From: Micromonospora trifolii
GTDB lineage: Bacteria > Actinomycetota > Actinomycetes > Mycobacteriales > Micromonosporaceae
Assembly (NCBI RefSeq): GCF_022229005.1
Contig: NZ_JAKKFD010000021.1
Span: 1-64,000, forward strand
Length of the DNA stretch: 64,000 nt
Reading direction: 5' to 3'
The position numbers were made by a program, and so were the translations under genes. The stretch's first letter is position 1. Each line of letters begins with the position of its first letter. Positions 42,172 to 51,008 of the stretch are shown here, piece after piece. The notes under the pieces were generated by a model, which made no database searches, was not told the DNA's origin, and saw only the letters and a list, made by a program, of their open reading frames with translations.

Positions 42172-43445
42172 CGCCCGCCCCCCACGCTGCGGGCCGCCGC
42201 GGCGAGCAGGCCGGTGGCCTGGCGGATCGCCTCGCTGGCACGGACCCCGTCGGTGACGTCGGCGAAGAAGCCCTGCATGATCCGCCAGATGCCGACCCCG
42301 TCCGAGCCGGTGAACGCCCCGCGCAGTTGGTCGGAGAGGTCGAAACGCAGGGTGCCGGGGGCCCGCATCTCCGTGGCGAGTTGCTTGCCGACGCCGTCGG
42401 TGTAGCTGGTTATCGAGACATTGGTGTTGGGCGACAGGTAACCGCCTTGGCGTAGCCACGGCTGGAACGAGTCGGCCCTGGCGAGCCATTCGACAAGCTC
42501 GACCCCGCCCTGGGCGTCGGCGAACGCCACCGCCGCGTCCCCACCGACGATCAGAGGACCGCCGCCCGGCTGGGCGCCCGGGAACCGGAACGTGACAGGT
42601 GCCTCCGGGCCGCGTCGGAACGGACGGACGACGTCGGCGGTGAAGTCGGCTCCGAGGAGCATCACCGCCCGTCGGGCGTGCACCACCTGGATCACCGACT
42701 CCTCGTACTGGGTGAGCAGGGCACGACGGCCGCCGCCGACGAACGCGCCGTCGATGCTCCACAGCCCGGCGAGGCGGTCCAGGGCGTCGCGTACCGGCTT
42801 GTCCCGCCAGTCGGCGCCCTGTTGGGCGAGGGCGTAGTAGCTGTCGGGTGCCATGTCGGCCAGGACGTTCTCGAACCAGTCGGTCAGCACCCAGCCGTCC
42901 GCGGCGCCGATGGCCAGGGGCACCGGGCCGCCGTCGCGTCGAGCGCGCGCGGCGAGCTCCCTGGTCCGCTGGAGCAGCTCGTCCCAGGTGGTCGGCGGCG
43001 CGGGCAGCATGGAGGGCAGGTGCCAGACCAGCGACTTGTGCGCCGCCTTGACCCACACGCCGTAGCGTTCGCTCTCGGTCATCAGCAGATCGCTCAGCTC
43101 GACGCGCACGGCGTAGTCGGTGGACGGGCGCACCGGGCTCAGCCACCCGCGCTGGGCGTACTCGGTGACCAGGCCGGGGCGCGGCAGGATCGCCACGTCC
43201 GGGCTGGTGCCGGCCAGGTGTCGGGCGCGCAGGAACGCGTCGATGTCGTTGCCGGCGCTGACCACCTGCACCGGGGCGGGGTAGCCGGCGACGACCTCGC
43301 GGAACCGGTCCAGCTCGCTGGTGCTCCAGACCACCGCCACCTGCACCGACCGGGTCCCGCCGGAGCAGCCGGCGGCCAGCGCGGTGGCACCCGCGGCGGC
43401 GGCGCGCAGCAGCGTACGACGACTCACGCCGGCGGACGGTCTCAT
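42168..43445 (-). CDS. extracellular solute-binding lipoprotein (family 1)
   Basis: A 425-aa protein. The N-terminus SRRTLLRAAAAGATALAAGC combines a twin-arginine signal and a lipobox (LAAGC), so it is probably Tat-exported and lipid-anchored. The body fits sugar-type binding proteins: VQVAVVWSTSELDRFREVV, PDVAILPRPGLVTEYAQRGW, SLVWHLPSMLPAPPTTWDEL, and SFQPWLRQGGYLSPNTNVS. The helix-3 block WRIMQGFFADVTDGVRASEA matches the family end. The ATG at 43445 overlaps the stop of the degenerate ATPase (ATGA). The ligand is not evident. Confidence 0.88.
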   Translation of the reverse strand: MRPSAGVSRRTLLRAAAAGATALAAGCSGGTRSVQVAVVWSTSELDRFREVVAGYPAPVQVVSAGNDIDAFLRARHLAGTSPDVAILPRPGLVTEYAQRGWLSPVRPSTDYAVRVELSDLLMTESERYGVWVKAAHKSLVWHLPSMLPAPPTTWDELLQRTRELAARARRDGGPVPLAIGAADGWVLTDWFENVLADMAPDSYYALAQQGADWRDKPVRDALDRLAGLWSIDGAFVGGGRRALLTQYEESVIQVVHARRAVMLLGADFTADVVRPFRRGPEAPVTFRFPGAQPGGGPLIVGGDAAVAFADAQGGVELVEWLARADSFQPWLRQGGYLSPNTNVSITSYTDGVGKQLATEMRAPGTLRFDLSDQLRGAFTGSDGVGIWRIMQGFFADVTDGVRASEAIRQATGLLAAAARSVGGGR

Positions 43446-44074
43446 CGGGTCGCCTCGCTCGGCTCGGTGACCAGCTCGTGCCGCACCGGTATCTCCGCCA
43501 GGGTGGCCGGGTCGGCGGTGCAGACCAGCACCGCCACCCCGGGGGCGTCCGGCGGCGAGAGGCGAGGCATCAGGTCACCGAGACGGCTGTCGCCCGCCGA
43601 ACCGGCCGGCAGGTCGACCACCAGCACCTCGGGCAGGCAGGCCGCCGCGCGGGCGAGCGCCACCCGGAACCGCTGGGCGGCGGAGATCTGGTGCGGCAGC
43701 AGGGCGAGGGAGAGCCCCAACTCGAGCCGGTCGACCACCGTGGCCGTCCAGTCGTTGGCCACCTCGTGCACCCGTTCGCGTTTGCGCTGCCCGTACTCGA
43801 TGTTGCGCCGCACGGTGAGCTGCGGCAGCAGCGCGCCACCGGCGGGTACGTAGCCGATCTGCCGGCGGGGCGGCGCCAGGCCGGTGACGTCCCGGTCGCC
43901 GACGAGGACGCGACCGGTCACCGGCGGGGCCAGCCCGGCCAGCACCCGGGCGACCGCCGTGCCGAACCGGGGCGGCGCCACCAGGGCGGCGAGCGTGCCG
44001 GCGGGAACGTCGAGGGTCACCGGCCCGGTGCCGGGGACGGCGACCAGTGCGCGTAGCCGTAACGTGACCCTCAC
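43442..44074 (-). CDS. degenerate ABC ATPase (probably ATP-hydrolysis-dead)
   Basis: A 210-aa protein aligning with MalK-type ATPases, but with every catalytic motif altered. Walker A position: LVAPPRFGTAVARVLAGL (no Lys, no G-x-x-G-x-G). Q-loop: IGYVPAGGALLPQLTV (no Gln). Signature: ISAAQRFRVALARAAA (for LSGGQ). Walker B: EVLVVDLPAGSAGD (no catalytic Glu). H-loop: VLVCTADPATL (no His). The chain is otherwise full-length, without frameshifts and with local codon bias, so it is maintained and not decaying. GTG at 44074 is the chosen start; a GTG at 44110 is an alternative. It heads the operon with the solute-binding protein. Confidence 0.83.
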   Translation of the reverse strand: MRVTLRLRALVAVPGTGPVTLDVPAGTLAALVAPPRFGTAVARVLAGLAPPVTGRVLVGDRDVTGLAPPRRQIGYVPAGGALLPQLTVRRNIEYGQRKRERVHEVANDWTATVVDRLELGLSLALLPHQISAAQRFRVALARAAACLPEVLVVDLPAGSAGDSRLGDLMPRLSPPDAPGVAVLVCTADPATLAEIPVRHELVTEPSEATR

Positions 44075-44127
44075 CTCCGGTGACCATTGATGACCGTCCC
44101 AGGGTGGCACACCGTGACGACAATCGA

Positions 44128-44163
44128 CGCCCCCGACGCTTCCACTGTGGAGAGGGTCGGGGC
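44128..44163 (-). terminator. possible terminator between WYL regulator and ABC operon
   Basis: GCCCCCGAC and GGTCGGGGC form the base of a hairpin with an inner TCCAC-TGTGGA stem, in the 92-bp gap just after the WYL gene's stop. It may separate the regulator from the ABC operon. Confidence 0.4.
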
Positions 44164-44166
44164 TGT

Positions 44167-45144
44167 TCAGTCGGGGGAGTAGAGCGCGGCGAGCCCGGCC
44201 GCCGTGGCGGCCAGCCGTTCCCGCAGCGCCACCGGGGCCAGCACCTCGACGTCGGCACCGAGGCGTAGCAGCTCACCGTGGGCGTGGGTGAGCGACTCGA
44301 TCGGCAGCACCGCTGTCACCCAGCCCCGCGCGTCCGGTGATCCGGCGCTGCTGTCCATCGCTGTCACCACCGGATCGCTGCCGACCTCGCGCAACCGCTC
44401 CCGCCCGGCGGGGGACAGGCGGACGTGGGCCTCGTCGCGGTGCAGCCGGGCCCGGAACTGCACCACGTGCGCCCGCCACCAGGACGGAAGGTCGAAGTCG
44501 GCGGGTCGGTCGAACTCCTGCGCCAGTGGGGTCAACGCGAGGATCTGGTTGACCCGGTAGGTCGCCGGCGCGCCCCGGCCGGGCTGGTCGGCCACCACAT
44601 ACCAACGGCCGCCCTTGAGCACCAGGCCGTACGGCTCCAGGACCCGGGTCACCTCGCCGTTCCAGCCGCGGTAGCGCACCTCGACGCGGTGTTGTCGCCA
44701 GACCGCCTCGGCCGTGCGGGCCAGCTCGGGGGAGGCGTCGCCGTCGGCGTACCACCCGGGAGTGTCCAGGTGGAAGCGTTGTTGCAGTCGGGTCGCCCGG
44801 TCGCGCAGCGGCGCGGGGAGCGCGGCGTGCAACTTGAGTTGCAGCGCCGCCACCACGTCGCCGTAGCCCAACTCGTCCGCGGGGCCGGGCAGCCCGGCGA
44901 GGAACAGCCGGTCGGCCTCCTCGGCGGTCAGCCCGGTCAGTCGGGTCCGCCAGCCGTCGACCAGTTGGTAGCCGCCGGCGTGCCCGGCCTCGCCGTAGAG
45001 CGGGATGCCGGCGGCGTGCAGCGACTCGACGTCCCGGTAGATGGTGCGGGGGGAGACGGCCAACCGCTCGGCGAGCTGCGCTGCGGTCAACCGCCCGTGC
45101 GACTGGAGCAGCAGCAGGACGGAGAGAAGTCGAGAAGCCCGCAC
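44167..45144 (-). CDS. WYL-domain (YafY-type) transcriptional regulator
   Basis: The 325-aa regulator has an N-terminal HTH (ASRLLSVLLLLQSHGRLTAA, RLAVSPRTIYRDVESLHAAG and PLYGEAGHAGGYQLVDGWRT), then a WYL domain with VEVRYRGWNGEVTRVLEPYG, GLVLKGGRWYVVADQPGRGA and TYRVNQILALT. A C-terminal WCX module follows (TAVLPIESLTHAHGELLRLG). The GTG at 45144 is supported by a minus-strand TAGTGT -10 box 7 nt upstream, inside the operator at 45149-45165. It probably represses itself and the divergent small-protein genes at 45189-46129. Confidence 0.9.
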   Translation of the reverse strand: MRASRLLSVLLLLQSHGRLTAAQLAERLAVSPRTIYRDVESLHAAGIPLYGEAGHAGGYQLVDGWRTRLTGLTAEEADRLFLAGLPGPADELGYGDVVAALQLKLHAALPAPLRDRATRLQQRFHLDTPGWYADGDASPELARTAEAVWRQHRVEVRYRGWNGEVTRVLEPYGLVLKGGRWYVVADQPGRGAPATYRVNQILALTPLAQEFDRPADFDLPSWWRAHVVQFRARLHRDEAHVRLSPAGRERLREVGSDPVVTAMDSSAGSPDARGWVTAVLPIESLTHAHGELLRLGADVEVLAPVALRERLAATAAGLAALYSPD

Positions 45145-45148
45145 TTCA

Positions 45149-45165
45149 CTGACACTAGTTGTCAG
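45149..45165. promoter_or_regulatory. CTGACA-N5-TGTCAG operator of the WYL regulator
   Basis: CTGACA and TGTCAG are perfect 6-bp inverted arms around CTAGT. On the minus strand the site includes the regulator's TAGTGT -10 box, so binding would block its own transcription, and it lies 23 bp from the divergent gene start at 45189. Protein assignment is inferred. Confidence 0.65.
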
Positions 45166-45176
45166 GGGACCCGTCC

Positions 45177-45182
45177 TACCGT
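45177..45182 (+). promoter_or_regulatory. TACCGT -10 box, leaderless start at 45189
   Basis: TACCGT ends 6 nt before the ATG at 45189, with no ribosome binding site. Confidence 0.5.
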
Positions 45183-45188
45183 CCCGGC

Positions 45189-45668
45189 ATGGCATTTCGC
45201 GACAAGGAATTACGAACGCCCGGACCGGTGCTGATCGGCGGCCGGCACCTGAAGCGTTACCACATAGACCAGCCGGAGCGACCAATCGAACCCGACGTGG
45301 AGAAGGCCGCGTACGACCTGCTGCCCGACCTGCTGGCCGACGTCGTCGACGACGGCACCCCGGCCGCCGGGTGGGTGGTGCTGCACCGGGGCGCGGACAG
45401 CGGCGCCTATCTGCTGGCGTACACCTGGGTGTGGGACAACGCCGTGGAGGTCCGCGTCGCCGCGGCCGGGCAGCCGGCGCTGGACTGTCCCGACGACGAC
45501 CCGGCACACTTCGTCCACCTACGCCGCCCGGCAGTGGGCTGCGTCTGGGAGTTGGCGGTTCTGGAACACGAGCGGGCCGCCTGGGTGCAGCACATGCTGC
45601 TGCCGGGCAGTCCGAATCTGACCGATTATCTGCGTGACACGCGAGCGGAAGGGCCGGTGGGCCGCTGA
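45189..45668 (+). CDS. conserved hypothetical protein, WYL-linked
   Basis: The 159-aa cytoplasmic protein starts MAFRDKELRTPGPVLIGGRH and contains LKRYHIDQPERPIEPDVEKA, GWVVLHRGADSGAYLLAYTW and VGCVWELAVLEHERAAWVQH. The alternating hydrophobic and aromatic pattern in the middle suggests a beta-rich single domain. I do not recognise a named family. It is divergent from a WYL regulator across a palindrome and probably regulated by it. The next gene overlaps its stop (TGATG). Confidence 0.75.
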   Translation: MAFRDKELRTPGPVLIGGRHLKRYHIDQPERPIEPDVEKAAYDLLPDLLADVVDDGTPAAGWVVLHRGADSGAYLLAYTWVWDNAVEVRVAAAGQPALDCPDDDPAHFVHLRRPAVGCVWELAVLEHERAAWVQHMLLPGSPNLTDYLRDTRAEGPVGR

Positions 45669-46129
45669 TGGGCGACTTCGACTTCTTTGTGGGCACCTGG
45701 AACGTCGTCAATCGGCGGTTGCGTAAGCGACTTGTCGGCTCGGACGAGTGGGAGGAGTTCCCGGGGGTGTCGGTGGCGCACGGGTTCTTCGCCGGTGGCG
45801 GTCACTTCGACGAGATCACGTTCCCGACCAAGGGCTCCGCTGGTGCCACTGTCCGGATCTTCGACCCGGCTCGCGAGGAGTGGTCGATCTACTGGCTGAG
45901 CAGCGTCGACGGGGTGCTGGGACTGCCACCGATGGTGGGTCGTTTCGTCGACGGGGTGGGCCGCTTCTACGCCGACGACCAACACGAGGGGCGGCCGGTC
46001 CGGTGCCGGTTCATCTGGTCGGACATCAGCGCGACCACCGCCCGCTGGGAGCAGGCGTTCTCGGTCGACGGCGAGCAGACCTGGGAGACCAACTGGATCA
46101 TGACGTTCACCCGAGCGTCCACGGACTAG
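45668..46129 (+). CDS. DUF1579-like/lipocalin-type protein
   Basis: A 153-aa protein beginning FDFFVGTWNVVNRRLRKRL, the FDFLxGxW start of DUF1579-like, lipocalin-fold proteins. GHFDEITFPTKGSAGATVRI, FDPAREEWSIYWLSS and WETNWIMTFTR are consistent with an eight- or ten-strand beta barrel that binds a small ligand. Its ATG overlaps the stop of the previous gene (TGATG), so they form an operon under the WYL-linked promoter. The function is unknown. Confidence 0.75.
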   Translation: MGDFDFFVGTWNVVNRRLRKRLVGSDEWEEFPGVSVAHGFFAGGGHFDEITFPTKGSAGATVRIFDPAREEWSIYWLSSVDGVLGLPPMVGRFVDGVGRFYADDQHEGRPVRCRFIWSDISATTARWEQAFSVDGEQTWETNWIMTFTRASTD

Positions 46130-46132
46130 CCT
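46127..46132 (+). promoter_or_regulatory. TAGCCT -10 box, leaderless start at 46140
   Basis: TAGCCT overlaps the stop of the previous gene and ends 7 nt before the ATG at 46140. Confidence 0.5.
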
Positions 46133-46139
46133 GCGGGCC

Positions 46140-46685
46140 ATGCGGAGATGGCAGCGGATGGACCCGTGGGGTGTCGGGCAGGTGCTCACCGGGTTCATGT
46201 TCGCCACCGGGTCGGTGCTGACCGTGACCACTGTTGTCTTCGCCGGGCGAGCATTGATCCGGGGTGAGGTCGACGTCCGGACCGCCCTGGGCATGGCCGG
46301 CGGCCTCACCGTCATGGGGGTGTGGTTGACCCTCGTCCTCCGTATGCACCTGGCCGGGATCTACGTCAACGACCGGGGCGTACGGCTTCGGCACCTGTTC
46401 TCCACCCGGACCCTGCCGTGGTCGCAGGTGACCCGGTTCGAGGCGCGCCCAGCGCTGTTCCTCGGCGGGCCCACGTCGCGCCTCGCCTGCTGGGTGCGCA
46501 CGACCGACGGGGCGTTCGAGTCGGCGGTGCAGCGGCGGAGCAGGAGTGGGGGCTGGCGGAAGAACAACGGGCCGGTACTCGCCGTGGCGGACTTCGACCA
46601 GCTGCTCGTCCGGCTGGCCGAGCAGCATGCCGCCCGCGGACGTGCCGGAGGTCGGCTCGACAGTCGGGGAGCGGCCTCCCGATAG
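46140..46685 (+). CDS. PH-domain membrane protein
   Basis: A 181-aa protein with two membrane helices (VLTGFMFATGSVLTVTTVVF and ALGMAGGLTVMGVWLTLVL), then a bacterial PH-like domain: AGIYVNDRGVRLRHLFSTRT followed by LPWSQVTRFEARPA and ACWVRTTDGAFES. Such proteins are widespread in actinobacteria and annotated as PH domain-containing; binding partners are unknown. The C-terminus is basic. A leaderless start behind TAGCCT is likely. Confidence 0.78.
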   Translation: MRRWQRMDPWGVGQVLTGFMFATGSVLTVTTVVFAGRALIRGEVDVRTALGMAGGLTVMGVWLTLVLRMHLAGIYVNDRGVRLRHLFSTRTLPWSQVTRFEARPALFLGGPTSRLACWVRTTDGAFESAVQRRSRSGGWRKNNGPVLAVADFDQLLVRLAEQHAARGRAGGRLDSRGAASR

Positions 46686-46744
46686 TTCCCGGCCAAACGG
46701 GCGCGGTGTTAGGGTCCGATCACCGCCCCGGATGGAGGAACGCG

Positions 46745-48253
46745 ATGGCCTCCGACCACGTCGACGTGCTGATCATCGGCGCCGGCCTGTCCGGCATCGG
46801 TGCCGCCTGCCACCTTCGCCGGAACTGCCCCGACAAGACGTACGCGGTGCTGGAGGCGCGCGACGCCATCGGCGGCACCTGGGATTTGTTCCACTACCCG
46901 GGCATCCGCTCCGACTCGGACATGTTCACCCTCGGCTACTCGTTCAAGCCGTGGACCGCGCCGAAGGCCATCGCCGACGGCACGACCATCCTGGAGTACG
47001 TGCGGGAGACCGCCCGGGAGTACGACGTGCCGCGGCACATCCGCTTCCGCCACCGGGTGCTCCGCGCCGAGTGGGACAGTGACACCGCCCGTTGGACGGT
47101 GCACGCCCAGCGCACCGACACCGCCGAGATCGTGGTGCTGACCTGCTCGTTCCTCTTCGCGTGCGCCGGCTACTACCGCTACGACGAGGGTTACACCCCG
47201 CCCCTGCCGGGTGTCGACGCGTACGCCGGGCGGCTGGTGCACCCGCAGCACTGGCCCGAGGACCTCGACCACAGCGGCAAGCGGGTGGTGGTGATCGGCA
47301 GCGGCGCCACGGCTGTCACACTGGTGCCGGCGATGGCCCAGCGGGCCGCGCACGTGACGATGCTCCAGCGCTCACCGACGTACATTCTGGCGCTGCCCGC
47401 CCGCGACCGGCTGGCCGACGCGGTGCGGCGTTGGCTGCCCGCGAAGGCCGCGTATCCGGTGGTGCGCTGGAAGAACGTCCTGCTGTCCACAGTCAACTTC
47501 CAGCTCAGCCGGCGTGCGCCCGGCCTGGTGAAGCGGGCGCTGCGCCGGGCCGCGCGGGGCCGGCTCCCGGTGGGGTACGACGTCGACCGGCACTTCTCGC
47601 CCCGCTACGACCCCTGGGACCAGCGGCTCTGCGTCGCACCCGACGGCGACCTGTTCACTGCCGTGGGCGAGGGCACCGCGTCGGTGGTCACCGACACCAT
47701 CGACACCTTCACCGCGAACGGTGTCCGACTGACCTCCGGCGCGGAGCTGCCCGCCGACATCGTGGTCACCGCGACCGGGCTCAACCTGCTCGCCCTCGGT
47801 GGCCTGACGCTGCGGGTGGACGGCGTCGACGTCGACCTGCCGAGCACCGTGGCCTACAAGGGCATGATGCTCTCCGGCGTGCCGAACTTCGCGCTGACGC
47901 TCGGCTACACCAACGCGTCGTGGACGCTCAAGGCCGACCTGGTCGCCGGCTACGTCTGCCGACTGCTGCGGCACCTCGACCGCACCGGGCAGCAGGTCGT
48001 CACCCCGCTCCCACCGCCCGACGCCGAGCGGGTGCCGCTGATCGACCTGCGCTCCGGCTACGTCCTGCGCGCCGTCCACACGCTGCCCAGACAGGGCGCG
48101 ACAGCGCCGTGGCGGCTGCACCAGAACTACGCCCGCGACGTCCTGCTGATGCGGCACGGCCGGCTCACCGACGAGGGTGTGCGGTTCTCGCGCCCCGGCG
48201 AGGTGACAGTGCCCGAGGACACCCGACGTCCCGTCGCGTCCGAGCGTCGGTAA
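46745..48253 (+). CDS. flavin-containing Baeyer-Villiger-type monooxygenase (EthA-like)
   Basis: The 502-aa enzyme uses FAD and NADPH to oxygenate ketones or sulfides. VLIIGAGLSGIGAACHL is the FAD Rossmann motif. YAGRLVHPQHW matches the BVMO fingerprint F-x-G-x-x-x-H-x-x-x-W, with Tyr at the first position. VVVIGSGATAVTLVPAMA is the NADPH Rossmann motif, and DIVVTATGLNLLALGG the ATG motif. The pattern is close to EthA of mycobacteria. GGAGG precedes the ATG. The SDR gene 22 bp downstream is probably in the same operon and may supply or process the ketone. Confidence 0.9.
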   Translation: MASDHVDVLIIGAGLSGIGAACHLRRNCPDKTYAVLEARDAIGGTWDLFHYPGIRSDSDMFTLGYSFKPWTAPKAIADGTTILEYVRETAREYDVPRHIRFRHRVLRAEWDSDTARWTVHAQRTDTAEIVVLTCSFLFACAGYYRYDEGYTPPLPGVDAYAGRLVHPQHWPEDLDHSGKRVVVIGSGATAVTLVPAMAQRAAHVTMLQRSPTYILALPARDRLADAVRRWLPAKAAYPVVRWKNVLLSTVNFQLSRRAPGLVKRALRRAARGRLPVGYDVDRHFSPRYDPWDQRLCVAPDGDLFTAVGEGTASVVTDTIDTFTANGVRLTSGAELPADIVVTATGLNLLALGGLTLRVDGVDVDLPSTVAYKGMMLSGVPNFALTLGYTNASWTLKADLVAGYVCRLLRHLDRTGQQVVTPLPPPDAERVPLIDLRSGYVLRAVHTLPRQGATAPWRLHQNYARDVLLMRHGRLTDEGVRFSRPGEVTVPEDTRRPVASERR

Positions 48254-48275
48254 CCGCGAGCAGAGGAGCAGGATC

Positions 48276-49187
48276 GTGCAGAGGTTCGACTTCGCCGGCG
48301 CGACAGCGGTGGTCACCGGGGCAGCCAGTGGCATCGGCGCCGCGCTGGCCCACGCGCTGGCCCGCCGAGGCAGCGATCTGGTCCTGCTGGACCGCGACGC
48401 CGAGCGGCTGGACGCGGTCACCGCCGCGATCCGCGCCGAGCACCCGGATCGTCAGCTCGCCACGTACCTGGTGGACCTCGCCGACCAGACCGCCACCGCC
48501 CAGGTGGCCGTGGAGATCGGCCAGCGGCACCCCCGGGTACGCCTGCTGATCAACAATGCCGGCGTGGGCCTCGGCGGTCGGTTCGACCAGGTGACGTTCG
48601 ACGAGTTCAGCTGGGTGATCGACGTCAACTTCCGGGCCGTGGCGCAGCTGACCCACGCCCTGCTGCCCACCCTCCGGGCCGAGCCGGGCGCGCACCTGGT
48701 CAACATCTCCAGCCTGTTCGGGCTGATCGCGCCGGCCGGGCAGACCGCGTACGCGGCGAGCAAGTTCGCCGTACGCGGCTTCACCGAGGCGCTGCGCCAC
48801 GAGCTGGTCGACGACGGCATCGGGGTGACATCGGTGCACCCCGGCGGCATCCGCACCCGGATCACCGAGAACGCCCGGATCGGCAGTGGCGTCTCCCACG
48901 ACGAGTACGCGGCCGGTCGGGCCCAGTTCGAGAAACTGCTGACCATCGCGCCGGAGCGGGCCGCCGAGGTGATCCTGCGCGGCGTCGAACGGCGACGGGG
49001 CCGGGTGTTGATCGGCTGGTCGGCGAAGCTGCCCGACCTGCTGGCCCGGGTCATGCCGGCCTCGTACAACCGGCTCCTGGTCACCGGCCTGAACCGGGGC
49101 GTGGTCCGCCCGGTGCCGCCCACTTCCGGCGTTCCCGTGCAACGCCCCGCCGACACCCTCGCCGACCCGGCCCGCGAGGTGGCGTGA
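48276..49187 (+). CDS. SDR-family oxidoreductase
   Basis: A 303-aa short-chain dehydrogenase: GATAVVTGAASGIGAALAHA (cofactor), LLINNAGVGLGG (NNAG), VNISSLFGLIAPAGQTAYAA (catalytic Ser and Tyr, with YAASK), and HPGGIRTRITENA. The C-terminal extension, FEKLLTIAPERAAEVILRG and RRGRVLIGWSAKLPDLLARV, is typical of SDRs linked to monooxygenases. It starts at GTG 48276 with GAGGAG upstream. Downstream of the EthA-like gene it probably interconverts the alcohol and ketone forms of the same substrate. Confidence 0.9.
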   Translation: MQRFDFAGATAVVTGAASGIGAALAHALARRGSDLVLLDRDAERLDAVTAAIRAEHPDRQLATYLVDLADQTATAQVAVEIGQRHPRVRLLINNAGVGLGGRFDQVTFDEFSWVIDVNFRAVAQLTHALLPTLRAEPGAHLVNISSLFGLIAPAGQTAYAASKFAVRGFTEALRHELVDDGIGVTSVHPGGIRTRITENARIGSGVSHDEYAAGRAQFEKLLTIAPERAAEVILRGVERRRGRVLIGWSAKLPDLLARVMPASYNRLLVTGLNRGVVRPVPPTSGVPVQRPADTLADPAREVA

Positions 49188-49194
49188 CGGCGGT

Positions 49195-50376
49195 TCAGGC
49201 CGGTTCGGCCACCGTCGCGCCCGGGGCCACGTCGCGGCTGCGCATCACCACTGTCAGCGCCACGAGAGCGACGAGCAGCGCCGCCACCGCGTACACCGGG
49301 GCCGGACCGAGCGGCGCGAGCAGCGCCAGCAGCGCGACGACCGGGAAGGCGACGACCACAGCGCCGTGCTGCTGCCGGCGTACGTGCAGCACCCAGACCG
49401 TGAGCAGGAAGACGGCGACCGGGACGGCCACCGCGTACCCGGCGGTCCTCTCCGAGATGTGCGCGAGGTGCCGCTCGTAGTCCACCGACACGCTCAGACC
49501 CGCGCCGGCTGCGGCGACCGCCGCGAAGATCAGGTAGTGGCCATAACCCCAGATCAGGGAGTACGGCTGCCGGTCGGGAGCCTTGTTCGGCCGGTCGAAG
49601 TAGAGCCACCAGAGCGCGAACACGATGACCGCCCCGGCCGCCGCGAGCGACCAGAGGTCGTGTTCGCCGGCGTCGAGCCCGTCCTGGATCGCCAGGGAGA
49701 CGGCCCCCACCGCCTCACCGAGCACGATCAGGGTGAACAGTCCGTAGCGTTCGGTGATGTGCGCGGGGTGCCACGGGGTCATCCCGGGGCGTTCGGCCAC
49801 CGCCGGCACCGCCAGGTCGGCCAGCACCAGCAGCACGAACGCCGCCATGCCCCACTCGGCGGGCAGCAACAGGCGCAGCAGCCAGCCGAGCTGCACCACC
49901 GTCACGCCGATCGCGTAGCGGCTGGCCGCCGCCCGGTGCGCGGGGTCGCCGATGGCCGCTCGGCTCCACTGCACGACGGCGGCCAGGCGCATCACCACGT
50001 ACCCGTACGTGATCACGCGGAAATCAGCGTCGGTGAACGCCGAGGGCACCCCGGCGGCGATGATCAACGCTCCGGCGATCTGCACCAGCGTGGTGATCCG
50101 GTAGAGATCGTCGTCGGTGTCGTAGGCCGAGGCGAACCAGGTGAAGTTCATCCACGACCACCAGATCGCGAAGAAGACCATCAGGTACCCGGCCAGCGCG
50201 TGGCCGATCTGGTCCTCGGAGACGGCGTGGTGCAGGTTGCCGGCGGCCTGCGCCACGGCCACCACGAAGCACAGGTCGAAGAAGAGCTCCAGCGGCGTGG
50301 CCGTGCGGTGCGGCTCGTCGCGACGATGTGGCCGCATCGGCCGGTAGAACGGCCGCACCGACCGAGACTGGGTCAC
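49195..50376 (-). CDS. low-temperature-requirement A (LtrA)-like membrane protein
   Basis: A 393-aa protein with about ten membrane helices. [20 protein letters not shown] is the diagnostic LtrA start, and [20 protein letters not shown] and [12 protein letters not shown] are conserved internal blocks. LtrA was named from a Listeria cold-growth mutant; its biochemical activity is unknown. The GTG start has GAGGAG upstream. It is convergent with the SDR gene (7-bp gap) and downstream of the DoxX-like gene. Confidence 0.9.
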   Translation of the reverse strand: MTQSRSVRPFYRPMRPHRRDEPHRTATPLELFFDLCFVVAVAQAAGNLHHAVSEDQIGHALAGYLMVFFAIWWSWMNFTWFASAYDTDDDLYRITTLVQIAGALIIAAGVPSAFTDADFRVITYGYVVMRLAAVVQWSRAAIGDPAHRAAASRYAIGVTVVQLGWLLRLLLPAEWGMAAFVLLVLADLAVPAVAERPGMTPWHPAHITERYGLFTLIVLGEAVGAVSLAIQDGLDAGEHDLWSLAAAGAVIVFALWWLYFDRPNKAPDRQPYSLIWGYGHYLIFAAVAAAGAGLSVSVDYERHLAHISERTAGYAVAVPVAVFLLTVWVLHVRRQQHGAVVVAFPVVALLALLAPLGPAPVYAVAALLVALVALTVVMRSRDVAPGATVAEPA

Positions 50377-50404
50377 CGCAGCTCCTCAGGCCGCCCGCGC
50401 CGGG

Positions 50405-50824
50405 TCAGCCGCGCCGACGGCCGTGGGTCAGCCCCTCCAGCACCAGGGTCAGCCCCGCGCCGACCAGCCAGACGTCCTTGGCCAGCCCCGCACCCTGCTG
50501 GGTCGGGCGGATGCTGCCGGGCTCGCGCATCCCCGGCGTCTTCAGGTACAGCTGCACCAGGCCCGCGCCGAACGCGGTCAGGCCGAGCCCGACCAGGGGC
50601 GCCGGGACGAACGGCGCGATCAGCGCGGCCCCCAGGGCGATCTCCGAGTACGACAGGAGCTTGGCGAAGCGCGTCGGCTCCAGTTGGCCGAGCTGGGGCA
50701 TGGCGGCGACCGCCATCCCGTGCAGGCCCTCCGCGGCGGTGCCCTCCAGGGTGCGCTTGCCCAGACCCGAGTTGAGGAAGTACGCGCCGATGCTGACCCG
50801 TAGCGGCAGGTGCGCGAATTTCAT
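50405..50824 (-). CDS. DoxX-like small membrane protein
   Basis: A 139-aa protein with four hydrophobic segments. [20 protein letters not shown] at the start and [20 protein letters not shown], then [20 protein letters not shown], follow the DoxX/SURF4-like four-helix layout. The ATG at 50824 has GGGAG in front; the longer open frame to 51073 crosses the promoter of the divergent dehydrogenase gene and is rejected. Functions proposed for DoxX-like proteins are diverse, and none is assignable here. Confidence 0.8.
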   Translation of the reverse strand: MKFAHLPLRVSIGAYFLNSGLGKRTLEGTAAEGLHGMAVAAMPQLGQLEPTRFAKLLSYSEIALGAALIAPFVPAPLVGLGLTAFGAGLVQLYLKTPGMREPGSIRPTQQGAGLAKDVWLVGAGLTLVLEGLTHGRRRG

Positions 50825-51008
50825 TGTCACTCCCGTTGGCCGTGGTCCAATGCGGCCCGCGTACCCCGGACCGCCCGCGATAACCGCCGGGCCGGCTGGG
50901 CTGGCCGTGGTGGTCGCGGTAGGTTCGCCGGGGGCCCACCGCCGAGCCCGTGGCACACCCGCGCACCCCGGCACCCGGTCCCGCCGCAGACCACCAGCAG
51001 GAGGCGAA

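Noticed and set aside
42172..43146. Upstream extension of the fused permease frame, giving 913 aa
   Set aside because: It is the solute-binding protein gene in another frame; the ATG at 42171 overlaps that gene's stop.
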